DNA of 64,000 bases from Diplonema papillatum. Its lineage: Eukaryota; Euglenozoa; Diplonemea; Diplonemida; Diplonemidae. This document shows positions 46,776 to 57,599 of the stretch, piece after piece. The position numbers were made by a program, and so were the translations under genes. The notes beneath the pieces are model-generated. The model had not been told where the DNA came from and did no database searches. It saw only the letters and a list, made by a program, of their open reading frames with translations. The DNA lies in assembly GCA_030068145.1 (NCBI GenBank), contig JAPJBO010000284.1:124001-188000 (forward strand). The letters are read 5' to 3'. Each line of letters opens with the position of its first letter. The first letter of the stretch is position 1.

Positions 46776-48089
46776 TTAAAAGCGGCGTATCGCACTGAGA
46801 ACGTCGTGCAGCAACCGCATCACGGCCGAGGTGCCGCCGACGACGCCGAGTGCGGACGTGATGAAGTGGTAGAAGGAAGGCGCCGTGGTGTACTGCACCA
46901 CTTCAATGGGGGACACGTCGTAGTACACTTTGATCAAGGGCACCTCGTGATCTTCGAGGTGCGCGGTCCGCTGGGAGTGCGTCATCGAGAACGACTGGCG
47001 GCCGGAAGCCGACACAGTCGACACCACGTTCACGTACAGAACCGGCGCCCGGTGGAGCGCATCCATCACGAACGGTCTGCCGTCAAGGAGACTCCACCGC
47101 CGCCGTCTTCCGAAGTATAGGTGGTTGACGACGTGCGACACGTTCACGTAGCTCACGCTCACGCTCTGGTTCAACTTCGGCAGGTGGGCCTTCGGCCCTA
47201 TCCGCAGGACCCCGGGAGTCGCCGGGACTGCGATGGTGCCTTTCAACCGGCAGCCGGTGGCGAACTGGGCGTGGCGGGTGGTCAGCGACCTGTGGTGCTC
47301 GGCGGCGTGCCCGGCGATGAACTCGTTGAGCACCGACGCTCGAACGTCGCTCTTGAACTCCACGAAGTGGCCCCGCTTGTACAGCCGCAGGGTCGGGAAC
47401 GCGCTGATTCCCTCGCCCGTGCACACCTGCTTGTTCGCTTCGCAGTCGACCTGCGCGACGCGGAAGGACCAACGATCCCCGCCTTTGCCTTTGACCATCT
47501 CGCTCAGGTCGATCGTGCCTTCGTTCACCCTCCTCGTGTAGCTCCCGTACTCAGGGGCGATCCTGCGGCAGTACGGACACCAGTCCACCTTGAACATCAC
47601 GAGGACGAAATCAGCCAGGTGCGTCACCTCTGTGATGTCATTCAGAGACGCGCCCGACGGCTCTGTCTTCGCCCTGGTCAGGAGATCGACGACGTCCGGG
47701 TTTTGCTGCGCTTCCAGCTCGTCTAGCTCGTCCTCGGTGTATGACGACGCACCGGGATTTTGGACGATTACACCGCCCGATTCGTTGACCACCGTCCTCG
47801 CTGCGACGAGGTCGTGGCCCAGGGAATCGTACACTCCGAGCGCCGTGAACTCGCAGGGCAGATCGAGGAGCGTGACGTCGAAGTTCAGGTCGACGGTGAA
47901 CGACGCGGAGTCCAGCAGGCGCACGTTGTTGCCGGTGCCCCCGTTCAGAAAACCGCGCGCCTGCTCCATGAACAGCACATTGCACAGCACGATGGCGAGG
48001 CACGTCAGCACGCCGCCGAGGGTAGTTTTCCTCGTCAGGTCCGCATGTATCGACCGATACCCATCAAACGAGTGGAACCCACTCGTCAT
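46776..48089 (-). CDS. ERV-domain/thioredoxin fusion, PDI-C-like ER membrane protein
   Basis: 437 residues from the ATG at 48089 (MTSGFHSFDGYRSIHADLTR), chosen because the ERV signature begins there; the frame is open 86 codons further but without conserved residues. Residues 8-100 are an ERGIC/ERV N-terminal domain with a membrane helix (about 26-41, TTLGGVLTCLAIVLCNVLF). Residues 150-262 are a thioredoxin domain with active site W-CPYC (171-174) and the cis-Pro segment AFPTLRLY. Residues 275-400 are the ERV C-terminal domain (TGCRLKGTIAV). A second helix lies at about 404-425. This ERV-Trx-ERV order is that of plant PDI-C/PDIL5-3/5-4 proteins, thought to form disulphides on cargo in the early secretory pathway. 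No intron is needed. Confidence 0.85.
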   Translation of the reverse strand: MTSGFHSFDGYRSIHADLTRKTTLGGVLTCLAIVLCNVLFMEQARGFLNGGTGNNVRLLDSASFTVDLNFDVTLLDLPCEFTALGVYDSLGHDLVAARTVVNESGGVIVQNPGASSYTEDELDELEAQQNPDVVDLLTRAKTEPSGASLNDITEVTHLADFVLVMFKVDWCPYCRRIAPEYGSYTRRVNEGTIDLSEMVKGKGGDRWSFRVAQVDCEANKQVCTGEGISAFPTLRLYKRGHFVEFKSDVRASVLNEFIAGHAAEHHRSLTTRHAQFATGCRLKGTIAVPATPGVLRIGPKAHLPKLNQSVSVSYVNVSHVVNHLYFGRRRRWSLLDGRPFVMDALHRAPVLYVNVVSTVSASGRQSFSMTHSQRTAHLEDHEVPLIKVYYDVSPIEVVQYTTAPSFYHFITSALGVVGGTSAVMRLLHDVLSAIRRF

Positions 48090-48383
48090 CCGGCTGGCAC
48101 ACCCCTCTCCTGGGTTCCGCAGCCTGGAGTTGTTTACGGTTTTTGTGGAGCCGCACGAAAAACGGAGGTTTGATACGCAGAGAGTGCGTGTGTCGGGAGA
48201 GAAAGAAGTTGATGATTGGATAGAAGAGCAATGACAGACAGTGGTGTCGCCTGACTGGGGGGGTGGTCTCAGGCTGCCCATGTCGTTGAAAATTGAGAGC
48301 AGCAAAGGGCTGGTGCCATGAAGGCAGGCAAACACCGGCTGCCACACGTATCCTGCGACAGTAGCATGGGAAGTGCAGGTAAA

Positions 48384-48490
48384 GAGAGGGAGGGATAAGT
48401 CAGAGTGCCGGGACCGTCTCTTCGGGGAGGGGTCCCCACGGATTCACGGCCATCGGAGGCGCGGCTCTCGCACGGTGTAGCAAGGGGGCG
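48384..48490 (+). repeat. Dispersed repeat, GAGACGAGTTAGAGTG family
   Basis: Diverged copy (GGAGGGATAAGTCAGAGTGC, GTCTCTTCGGGGAG). Confidence 0.45.
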
Positions 48491-48556
48491 AACATTCGTC
48501 CCACGGGGGATCCCGTCTTATTACGCTGCGGGCAACTGTTTTTTACGCTGTTTAGT

Positions 48557-48768
48557 CAGTGTGCGCGCAATCAGCCGGCTTGCCGGCTGATTAAATTTCG
48601 AGCCTTTTTTTTACCGGCAGACTCGCACAAAATCAGCCGATTTTGAACAGTGTAACTTTCTGATCGGCAGACCTTCCAAAGATCAGCCGGCTGATTATCA
48701 GCCGGTCAGTTTTGCAAAAACTTTTTTCCGTCTGAAATCAGCCGCTTTTTTCCTTAGCGCGAACACTG
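48557..48768. mobile_element. hAT-like MITE, copy 2, with perfect 8-bp TSD
   Basis: Inverted ends CAGTGTGCGCGC and GCGCGAACACTG. Flanked by TGTTTAGT at 48549-48556 and 48769-48776. CAGTG-type ends with an 8-base duplication are diagnostic of hAT transposition. 212 bp with internal GCCGGCTGATT inverted motifs and no coding capacity. Confidence 0.85.
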
Positions 48769-48776
48769 TGTTTAGT

Positions 48777-49391
48777 ATGCATCTTGCCCTACCAATCTCG
48801 GACGAGAGAAAACGGAATTTGCAAGCCCGAACGCCCGTTTCCCTGATCACACCTGACCAGAGAGTTGATATTCGCACTTTGCCCCTCTTCTGCCATCCTC
48901 AGATGTAGTAACCTTTTCCCAAACTCTCCGACGCCGAACTCCCCCTAACCACCGCTACTGTCGAAGCTTGTTGGGCAAAATACTGTGCGGACCTTTCACC
49001 GACTGCGGTTGTGTGCTGACTTGACCCGTTGGATCCCACTATTGCTGGCGGTGGTTCTTTCGGTCAACTGTACCCACATCCCCGATCCCCGACCCCCGTG
49101 ATGTTGTGGTCACCAGGGGCTGAATTGGCTGCAAGTAGCGAGTGAGCAGCCTCAGCAGGAGTCGAAAAAGAATGGACTGGAATGAAAATGGTGGAGGAAG
49201 CCTTTAGTTAGTGTTTCAAGCAGAACTGTCTTTTGGTTGGGGGCGGGGGGAACTCCAGGCATCCTTCGTGCACGAGCGCTTGGAAAAGCGGTCTGATGCC
49301 CGCACTGATCTTTCGCCGAACTTCCATTTTGCGGAAACCCGGCAATTGCGACGCATCAAACCAGAGTTCAATGCGAGAAAGTATGTAATTG

Positions 49392-49430
<39 letters not shown>

Positions 49431-49490
49431 AGCAAGAGAGTTAAAGTATGGTTAATAAAAAAGGCTGCATTTGATCCAATTGGAAATCGT
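48777..49490. other. Intergenic, with a GA microsatellite
   Basis: No gene seen. GA repeat at about 49396-49429. The remaining frames are short and unrecognised. Confidence 0.5.
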
Positions 49491-49830
49491 GTCACATGCA
49501 GCACTTCCTGCGCATGAAACGCGCTTTCGTCGATCCGGGCCGCAAACTCGCGATGCGCCTGAGCTTTTTGGACCACCGGCAGCCATGTTTGTCTACGCCC
49601 GAGTTCAGTAGCCGACGGTGCGGCGAGCAGCAGAACGGCGGGTTTTACCCAGTTTCTCGAATCTCAACAGGACGGCCTCTTTGCCCGAAACGCCATTCGC
49701 CTCACGGTTACCACCGGCACCTCGGCAGGCCCTTCTCGACCAGTGCTTTCACCGTGAACAACCATGCGCATGCGTGCAGGGAGAAATCTCGTCGCGCAGA
49801 GCTCCGTGGCACAACTGAATGCGGTGAACT
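49490..49830 (-). pseudogene. Decayed copy of the 3' end of the Sfi1-like gene
   Basis: Segments such as CTCGAATCTCAACAGGACGG and CCTCTTTGCCCGAAACG (49658-49692) parallel CCGAACCTCATCAGAACGG and CTTCTTGCCTTTCGATG (50145-50180) within the gene. AACGATCTCGTTA near 49836 matches AACGAGATCGTT at the gene's end. The frame is broken. Confidence 0.45.
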
Positions 49831-49905
49831 AAAAAAACGATCTCGTTAATGTCGTCTTCTCAACCAGAGCTTTGACCGGCGAACAATGCGGCAGCTTCGA
49901 CGACG

Positions 49906-52900
49906 CTAACGAGATCGTTTTCGTTGGCCGCATTCGGTAGCGCCCGCGTAGCTCGTCACGGAGAGATTCCGCCCTTCCGAGTGCGCGGCCCTCGCCGAGC
50001 GGAAGACGTGATTGACGATGTGGTACGTCGCGTCCCGCGACGCGACCGTGACCTCGGCGCGGAGGCACAGCGTTTTGCGCCGCCTCCGCCACCAGCGCTG
50101 CACCTTGCGCGTCGCGGCGCAGAGGGCGGCGGACTCCGTCGGCCTCCCGAACCTCATCAGAACGGCTTCTTGCCTTTCGATGTACCGTCTCCGCCGAGCC
50201 GCCCGCCACCACCTCACAATGGCACACACGGCACGCATGCACTTCTCGACCTCGGTGCTGCCCAGCGTGCTCAGATCCCACATTTTCAGGAAAGCAGCGT
50301 CCACCGGAAAGCAGCGCGGCTGCTCGGAGGACACGAACACCTCGTTTTCGTTGTCGAACCCGCCGACGACGAGCACGACCATGTTCTTCTGCTTGGCGCG
50401 GCCCACGGCCAACTCCTGCTGGACCGGAGCCCGGCGAAAGCTGCGCCAGCACGCGAAGCGCGCACGGAGGGTGACGAGCGAGTTCCCTGCCCGCAGTTCG
50501 GCGGCATGCCGCAGCCGGTCCAGCCTCCCTTCGCGCCGGACCGCGACCATGCGGAGCCAGCTACCGTAGTACTGCTCGGCGAGGCCGCTTCGCATCCGGA
50601 GGACGAAGTCGTACAACTGCAGCTTCTTGTGCCTGTTGACGAGCCACCGGGTCCAGTGCGTGTAGTAGCGGCGTTGGACCACGTTGCTCCGGAGCACCTG
50701 GCGCTCGTGCACGATGCGGATGCGCTCGAGTTTGTACAAAAACAGCCGCCGCCTCCGCTTGCTCAAGGCGTGGCTGCGCAGCTTGACCCAGTACCCGCCG
50801 AGGTGCAGCGCCTGCGTCTTCCACATCAGCCGCTTGGAGATGACCATGCGGTGCTGGTAGTCCGCGCACCACGCGTAGAAGTTCTTGAACAGGTCCCAAT
50901 AGCGTCTGCGCACGTTGCATTGCATGCTGTGATGCTTCGAATCTAAAAACAGACCCGCACGATACGTTGTTGGTCTTGTACAGAGAAGGCACAGAAAGCA
51001 CACGGAATGCCACGGGAAGATACGCAAGAACATGAAATCGTGATACACCGGCCGGTAGTACCCCATTTCTACCGGTACGTAATAACCACACTTTGCTCAC
51101 TTAGTTCGATGTCTAGACAGAGTACTCGCATGCATGGTTGATGCTAGCAGGACGTCTGTTCGCAGAGATTGTTGCACGGCTAAAAGAGTAGTTGAGACGC
51201 AGCTCCCTGACAGAAACCAGAGTGACTCTCAACAATATACAACGCGTTGTCGCCATAAGAAAAAGGGAGCAGACACCTGCACAACGACAGAACTGCGCTC
51301 TCGGCGATGATGAGGCACTGGTACAGCTGCCGATTGCGCTTGTTCCGACGCTGGACGGCATGCACGATGAAGCGCATGAAGTACCGCCTGATGAGACACC
51401 GCACAGCTCCGCGCATGAGGTGCCTGCCCTTCGCCAGCGTGTCCCTGGCCCGCCGCCGCGCCGCGAGCAGCGGCGCGCCCGTGCACGCGCCGCGCGCCTC
51501 GCCGAGCACCGCGAACTGGAGCGGGCACGGGTACACGGCCAGCAGCACCGCGGCGAACGGCAGCCCGCCGCCGCCTCCGCCGGGCCGCGGCGCGCAGAAA
51601 GCGTGCCAGAGCGAGTCGAGCGGCAGCGGTTGCCCGCTGTTGACGTGCCGCGCCGCGGCGTGGAACGACGAAAGCTCCGTCGGCGGGCCGTGTTCTTCGA
51701 CGAACTCGTCGTGCAGCTTTCGGAGGTCACGCACGAGCCCGATATCCCGCTCGGAAACCGTGCACAGCACGAGAAACCCGAACCACGGGAGCCTCCACGG
51801 CCCAGACTCCTTCGGGCGGCCGCTGCTTAAAAAGCAGAGCATCGGGATCAGGCAGTCGACTTTCAACGGCGACAGCCGCCGGCATGTTGGCGCTGGGGGA
51901 TCGGACGGGGTGGCGAGGGAAGCCTCGTTGACGTGGGCGACGGAGCGGTGGTACGTGTCGAGGAACGCGACAAACTGCCCGGTGCCGCAGGCGGCGACGA
52001 CGACCTCCTGTCCGCCCGGCATGTCCGAGGCCCGCGGCGGCACCGGCGCGCTGAGCGCCCGGGTCCTCAGGTCGTGGAACTCGCGCCGCACACGGCGCAC
52101 CAGCGCCGCTGTGAACGGGCGCCGCGCCGCCACCGCCGCCTTGAACCGGAGCGCCGGCGCCGCCGGCCGCTCTCCCGCCGCCCCGTCCGCCGCCCCCGAC
52201 AGGAACCGTCGCTTCGCGACGAATCCCACGCGGACACGCCACCGCGCCGCCTCGTCGCCGGCTGAATGCTCCGCGCACCTCCCCACCGAGTCCACATCGA
52301 CGCAAGACGCGCTATTCGCCTTCGTGTCCGCTGGATTTGGGTCGCGTGACTGGGTGGGCATGACATGGGCAAAAGTGCGGAGCCCTTGAGAAAGCGACGG
52401 CTCCTCACTCGCAAACCCGGGAGAGCCAGCCACAGAGCAGTCGAGCTTCGTGACCACCGACGACCCGACAGGGAGGCCTTCAGACGAGTATCCCACGACC
52501 AACAACGAATACAAGCGCGCCACCGTCAGGCCGGCCACGCGGAACGCGCCGGACTGCATGCCGGACGCCGGGTCCAGGACGAGGGCGGCGTCGCCGGAGG
52601 CGATGGAGAGCTCGCGGCAGATCGAAAGCACGGCGCACTCCTTCGCCTTGGCAGCCACGGTGAAGTCGTCGAATGCGAGCCACACTACCCTCGCGACGGC
52701 GGCGCCGCAGGCGACCAACACGTCTGCTGAGCACGCGCCGCTGCCGCTTCCGAAGGAGCGCAGGGACGTCAAGTAATGGCGGGCAACCAAATACTTCGAA
52801 GCCGCCGCCCGCAAGATCGCCACCGACCCCGTGTGCTCCGTCGGCAGCCTCCCGACCGCTACAAAAAAGGTCAGATCTGCAGGGACCCGGGAGCCGTCGC

Positions 52901-53240
52901 TGATCGGGAATTCGAAGCGCTGGGGTCCCGCTGAACAGGGCTCGACACGGCGCACGCCGTGTGCCAACGCGCGGCTGCTGCCGGCGGCGGCGGAGGCGAC
53001 GCGGGAGGGCCGCGCGCGGTACCAGGCCTCGGCGGGAGAGGAGCGGGCGCAGACTGCGACGAAGAGCGAGAGCGGCAGGCGGGGGGGCACGTGGACCACG
53101 ACCACGGCCCGGTCAGCGTCGACGCCGGCTGTCGTAGCGCTCACCACCCGCGCTTCGTCGCCGGGCGCGTGTACGCCGGCGGCACGCAGCTGGGCACGCA
53201 GCTCGCCGACCGCGCGTGACTTGGCCCGCTCCCTTTGCAT
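49906..53240 (-). CDS. Large hypothetical protein with Sfi1-like Trp/Tyr helical repeats at the C-terminus
   Basis: Two-exon model: 53240-51277 and 50926-49906, intron 51276-50927 (CAG/GTGTCT ... CATCACAG, phase 2), about 994 residues. I favour one gene because the helical repeats run across the junction: RRYFMRFIVHAVQRRNKRN at the end of exon 1; RRRYWDLFKNFYAWCADYQ, RRYYTHWTRWLVNRHKKLQ and EQYYGSWLRMVAVRREGRL in exon 2. Aromatic pairs spaced about 30 residues apart in basic helices resemble Sfi1/centrin-binding repeats, common in basal-body and cytoskeletal proteins. The N-terminal 550 residues (GELRAQLRAAGVHAPGDEAR ...) are unrecognised, with Ala/Val-rich beta-like stretches. The exact splice sites are the weakest point; two separate genes remain possible. 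Its 5' end is duplicated upstream. Confidence 0.6.
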
Positions 53241-53299
53241 GCTCGCTGGTTCATCTTCCGCCTTCTCCCCTCTGCTTACTCTGGTGAGAAGTTTAGTAG

Positions 53300-53745
53300 T
53301 TTAGTGTTCAGACAGTACTGTCTGCCTCTTCTGCATGCGTGGGGGAAAAAAGAGGAGCTCGTCATTCGCCCGAGCCGCTGCGAGGGTAGAAAGAGAGTGT
53401 GTGTTTTCATCGAACGAAACGTTGAATCTACTGCCTGATCGTTTTTGCAGAAAGCTGGGATCAGGACGAACATGAAATCGCCGCGGTATATGCGGTGACG
53501 AGCTTCTCGTTTCCTCCATCTCCAGGTTTGCGCTCTGCTCGTCGTCCGCAGAGCAGAGCGGCAGGCGGGGGGGCACGTGGACCACGACCACGGCCCGGTC
53601 CGCGTCGACGCCGGCTGACGCAGCGCTCAGCACCCGCGCTTCGTCGCCGGGCGCGTGTACGCCGGCGGCACGCAGCTGGGCACGCAGCTCGCCGACCGCG
53701 CTCTCTTTGCATGCTCGCTGGTTCATCTTCCGCCTCCTCCCCTGG
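53300..53745 (-). pseudogene. Partial tandem copy of the 5' end of the Sfi1-like gene (unit 1)
   Basis: 53710-53570 encodes GELRAQLRAAGVHAPGDEAR and following about 45 codons, as in the intact gene at 53215-53085, with a few substitutions. Its start lies in a different frame (MNQRACKES) because about ten bases are missing after the ATG region. It then passes into non-homologous sequence (CSADDEQSANLEMEETR). The upstream flank (TTTAGTGTTCAGACAGTACTG and following) is duplicated too. Confidence 0.7.
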
Positions 53746-54050
53746 GGAATATAGGAGTTTAGTGTTCAGACATACTGTCTGCCTCTTATGCATGCGTGGG
53801 GGAAAAAAGAGGAGCTCGTCATTCGCCCGAGCCGCTGCGAGGGTAGAACGAGAGTTGTAGTATGGCTAAAGAGTGTGTGTTTTCATCGAACGACAGTGTC
53901 GTTGAATCTACTGCCTGATTCGTTTTTACAGAAAGCTGGGATCAGGACGCACATGAAAACGCCGCGGTATGCGGTGACGAGCTTCTCGTTTCGTCCCATC
54001 TCCAGGTTTGCGCACTGCTCGTCGTCCGCAGAGCAGAGCGGCAGGGTCTT
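53746..54050 (-). repeat. Second unit of the same tandem duplication (flank only)
   Basis: 53757-54042 repeats 53302-53566: CTGTCTGCCTCTTATGCATG, GAGGAGCTCGTCATTCGCC, GAAAGCTGGGATCAGGACG and CTCGTCGTCCGCAGAGCAG. No copy of the GELRAQ block follows. Confidence 0.7.
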
Positions 54051-54182
54051 GTCAATCGCGTTAGCTTCCGACAAACCCGCTGGCTTCTTCGCTGCTTTTC
54101 GCGTGCCGCCCTGCGGTCCAGAAGAAAGGGAGAAACAACGGGGAAGAAAAACACTGATCACAGCAGCCTTGGACGAGAACAT
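53883..54182 (-). other. Possible small coding exon with presequence-like N-terminus
   Basis: MFSSKAAVISVFLPRCFSLS then SGPQGGTRKAAKKPAGLSEA, continuing into the duplicated unit. An amphipathic Ser/Arg/Lys-rich start without acidic residues could be a mitochondrial targeting peptide. It may be an abandoned first exon; nothing downstream is identifiable. Confidence 0.25.
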
Positions 54183-54365
54183 GTATGACTTGGGGGCCAG
54201 ACAACGGCTCGGGGCGCTCCAATCTGCAGAGCGGGCCGCCGGCCTAGTCCCGCGTCCGCGCTCCCCGCAATGTTCGGTTTTGACGCCATGCCGGCGCTAC
54301 AATAAGTGACTGACAGAAGAGACGGGGAAAAAGAAAGAGAGGAACAAGCAACGCAAAAAGAGCGC

Positions 54366-54698
54366 TTACTCCTCCTCGTTGACGGCTCTGGTGTAGACTC
54401 TGATCTTCGAGCTGAAGGACACCTCCTTGATGACACCCTTGCCCTCAAGGTAGAACAGGGCCTGGCGGGCAAGGGAGCCGTTGATCTTCAATCGCTCGCT
54501 GAGGATCGCAGTGGTGATGACCTTGTACTTCGGCGTGTCCTTCTCCAACTTGTCGACGAGGTTCTTGTCCCACATGACAGCGTTGTTCAGCTGCTCTCGG
54601 GTCTTACCCTTCGACCACTTCTTCTTCTTGGCCTTGCCACCCTTCGCCGCACCCTTCTTAGGTGCGGCTTTCTTCGCGTCCGCCTTCTTCGCCGGCAT
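54366..54698 (-). CDS. RPS25: Ribosomal protein eS25, copy 1
   Basis: 110 residues. A Lys/Ala-rich basic tail ([20 protein letters not shown]) precedes the conserved winged-helix region: [58 protein letters not shown] and a final RVYTRA. eS25 sits on the head of the 40S subunit near the E site and is used by several IRES-type initiations. The length is near the eukaryotic norm (108-125). Protein sequence identical to copy 4. The segment before the ATG (AGATCTGAAGAAAA on the minus strand) is the most diverged of the four. Confidence 0.95.
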   Translation of the reverse strand: MPAKKADAKKAAPKKGAAKGGKAKKKKWSKGKTREQLNNAVMWDKNLVDKLEKDTPKYKVITTAILSERLKINGSLARQALFYLEGKGVIKEVSFSSKIRVYTRAVNEEE

Positions 54699-54699
54699 T

Positions 54700-55800
54700 T
54701 TTCTTCAGATCCTTTCTCCTTTACCTAATGCGTGTTTTCGCCTCAAACAGCTCCAGTCAGCATGACACACAACAACTCCATTGAGACACACCAGTTCAAC
54801 GAACTACTACACGATAGCGCACTGGCCAGGGTGGGTTTAATGTGGAGAATCCTCGCTTTCGTTCGTTTGTTTTCGTCCTACGAGGTCCTGTGGATGGTCT
54901 ACGGAATGCTATCAGCACCCAATAGCGGTCACGAGCGCCGGTGACTGGTTTACGGGATGCTATTCTTGATGACAATCACACTAATGCAACAAATTTACAT
55001 TGATGGTGCATAGTGCGTTGCTCAGGGTAGTCGAAGGCCTGAAAATCACACTAATGCAACAAATTTACATTGATGGTCTTGGGGGCTGAACTCATCGGGT
55101 ATGGCTAAACACACAAAATCCCAAACAGCAGCTTCCCAAGACCACCGTACCAAGTTGGTCCACCGCTATATTTCCTGGAACATTGCCTGCCGCTGTCCAT
55201 CTCGGTATGCCAACGCAGACTATCGCTACAGATTGTTTGCAGGCTCACCTCAAGCCATTCAGGGTGCATCACGGTGCCCCACTCTATCGGTCTCTGATTA
55301 TTATCTCCTGCAGTGCATAGAACTGCCTGTAACCAGAGCCACGATATCTACCGACAAGCGCAATCGATGTCACCCTCAATCGATGCTGCTGGAGTAAAGT
55401 TTGCGTTCTTGATTTATCTTCGTTCGTGTTCGGGATCTTCAATTTAATGGCCATGTATCCCCTGGGTCTGAGATCGATCATGCTCCGTTGGTACTAAAAA
55501 CTAGTCGATTTGCCTCGCGGAGACGGGGGAGACCACTACAAAAAAAGGGGAAGCAAACGGACGGGCCTTTTTCAAAATGAAACCGAGAAAGAAAGAGGAG
55601 AGAATGATTCCGTTGTGGTACCCCTCCCCCGCGCGGGCCGGCGGGGGACGCGATCCCTGTCCGATGAGGACGTGCGCCCACCTGATGCTTGATGCGCAGT
55701 GCTCGACGGGTGTGTGCAATGTGCACTGCGGGAGGTTCTACCTTCGCAAGGAAACGAAGACTACAGCAATGCCGCTACGGGGGGTTGTAGTAACGGAAGG
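54700..55800. other. Spacer between eS25 copies 1 and 2
   Basis: No gene. Two direct copies of AATCACACTAATGCAACAAA and following bases (54966-55000 and 55041-55075) flank GTGCGTTGCTCAGGGTAG. The whole block is inverted at 38993-39055. 55689-55705 (TGATGCGCAGTGCTCG) recurs at 58560, each 3' of an eS25 copy. Confidence 0.55.
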
Positions 55801-55809
55801 ACGAGCCAC

Positions 55810-56142
55810 TTACTCCTCCTCGTTGACGGCTCTGGTGTAGACTCTGATCTTCGAGCTGAAGGACACCTCCCTGATGACACCCTTCTGCTCAAGGTAGAAC
55901 AGAGCCTGGCGGGCCAGGGAGCCGTTGATCTTCAATCGCTCGCTGAGGATCGCAGTGGTGATGACCTTGTACTTCGGCGCGTCCTTCTCCAACTTGTCGA
56001 CGAGGTTCTTGTCCCACATGACAGCGTTGTTCAGCTGCTCTCGGGTCTTACCCTTCGACCACTTCTTCTTCTTGGCCTTGCCACCCTTCGCCGCACCCTT
56101 CTTAGGTGCGGCTTTCTTCGCGTCCGCCTTCTTCGCCGGCAT
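55810..56142 (-). CDS. RPS25: Ribosomal protein eS25, copy 2
   Basis: 110 residues, differing from copy 1 at three sites ([17 protein letters not shown]). Preceded on the minus strand by AAAAGGGGTCTGACGCAAA and the ATG, where copies 3 and 4 have AAGCAAA. If an AG just before the ATG is the trans-splice site in copies 3 and 4, it is lost here. Confidence 0.95.
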   Translation of the reverse strand: MPAKKADAKKAAPKKGAAKGGKAKKKKWSKGKTREQLNNAVMWDKNLVDKLEKDAPKYKVITTAILSERLKINGSLARQALFYLEQKGVIREVSFSSKIRVYTRAVNEEE

Positions 56143-57263
56143 TTTGCGTCAGACCCCTTTTATTTTTCTCTTTTCTGTTCCGTGTTGAACTCAATGAGCA
56201 GGACTCCCAGTCGATGGTCCACAGCTTGCTGTAGGTACAGCAAAGTGCGTTCTTCGTCAGTTTGCGTGAGACAGTGCAGAGCTGACTACTGGTGCCTTCC
56301 GCTTAGTCAAAGTGAGTTCAGGGACCGGCGGTGCTTTCTGCTAACCAACCTCCTGCATCGATACCCACCTCTTCAACGGGTCGAGGTTGACACTTGCAAT
56401 GCCAAACAGGCTCTTCGGAGGGCGTGAACCATAGTGAGCCGGTCCGTCCCTATCTCTTGAACCTGCATTGAAAGTGCCTGCCGCTGTTAATCACAGTGAA
56501 TCACGGTCCACCACGGTTTCCCAGCTAGCTGCATCGAATTGCTCGGTGCTGTATTCTTCGGTCTACCACGGTCTATCAAGAGGGGATGGACCGGCTCACA
56601 TAGGTACAGTTCAACGCGAGTCACTCTGAGTTGTCAGATGGCCCTATTCGGAAGTGAAAGGATGCAAGCCCACAGGCGACCTTGCCAACGCATCTTGGAT
56701 CCGATACAAGAACGCCGCTCTCGTCTTGGAAGGCGCGGCGCAGATGACTCACAATTCGCGAGAGAAAGAGAAAAGAAGACCGGAAGGGAATAACGACAAT
56801 CAACTGGCTAGCCTCCAAGCGTTTTGATGCTGCTTAACGCGGCACGCGACTCGTGGAGGTTAAAGATATGTCACCTGATGGGGGTTGGGGGGCGGCTGGC
56901 CTTCATGAGCAGCCAGTCAGCTCAGTGTGCGATACGATGCCCGGGAGCCTCTCCTTCTGCGCCCGGCACCCTGACAGCCGTGTGGCACGAGGTCGCAATT
57001 GGTCTCTCTTTTTCGCATGGTCGGCGGCGGGAATCATTGGACTTCGTGGAGCATCCAACAGTAGACACGCACCAAATCCCTCGGGTTCGAGCTCTGCCCA
57101 GTTAGCTGTTGGCTACTTCCAAACACAGAGGAGTTGTATTATCTTCGATCTTCGGTGCTTCAGATTACTGAGTTTTGATACAGAGTGACAATGCGAGCGC
57201 GTAATGCGAGGACTTGTACCAGGCGGGATTTCGAGAAGTGCAGAGAGCGCGCAAGGAACAGGC
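56143..57263. other. Spacer between eS25 copies 2 and 3
   Basis: Contains the TIR element at 56435-56598. The rest holds no recognised gene and is not alignable by eye with the other spacers. Confidence 0.5.
56435..56598. mobile_element. TIR element of the TGAGCCGGTCC family, with 5-bp TSD
   Basis: Ends TGAGCCGGTCCGTCCC and GGGATGGACCGGCTCA are inverted repeats with one mismatch. Flanked by CATAG at 56430-56434 and 56599-56603. 164 bp, non-coding. The interior carries near-repeats of the CACGGTCTACCACGG type. Confidence 0.8.
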
Positions 57264-57599
57264 TTACTGTTCGTCCTCATTGACGGCTCTGGTGTAGACT
57301 CTGATCTTCGAGCTGAAGGACACCTCCCTGATGACACCCTTGCCCTCAAGGTAGAACAGGGCCTGGCGGGCCAGGGAGCCGTTGATCTTCAATCGCTCGC
57401 TGAGGATCGCAGTGGTGATGACCTTGTACTTCGGTGCATCCTTCTCCAACTTGTCGACGAGGTTCTTGTCCCACATGACAGCGTTGTTCAGCTGCTCTCG
57501 GGTCTTACCCTTCGACCACTTCTTCTTCTTGGCCTTGCCACCCTTCGCCGCACCCTTCTTAGGTGCGGCTTTCTTCGCGTCCGCCTTCTTCGCCGGCAT
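57264..57599 (-). CDS. RPS25: Ribosomal protein eS25, copy 3
   Basis: 111 residues. Same body as copy 2 except EGKGVIREV, with a distinct end NEDEQ in place of NEEE. Preceded by AAAAGGGGTCTGAAGCAAA and the ATG. Confidence 0.95.
   Translation of the reverse strand: MPAKKADAKKAAPKKGAAKGGKAKKKKWSKGKTREQLNNAVMWDKNLVDKLEKDAPKYKVITTAILSERLKINGSLARQALFYLEGKGVIREVSFSSKIRVYTRAVNEDEQ

Noticed and set aside
51192-52389. Long plus-strand frames opposite the Sfi1-like gene
   Set aside because: Antisense of a GC-rich exon with no motif support.
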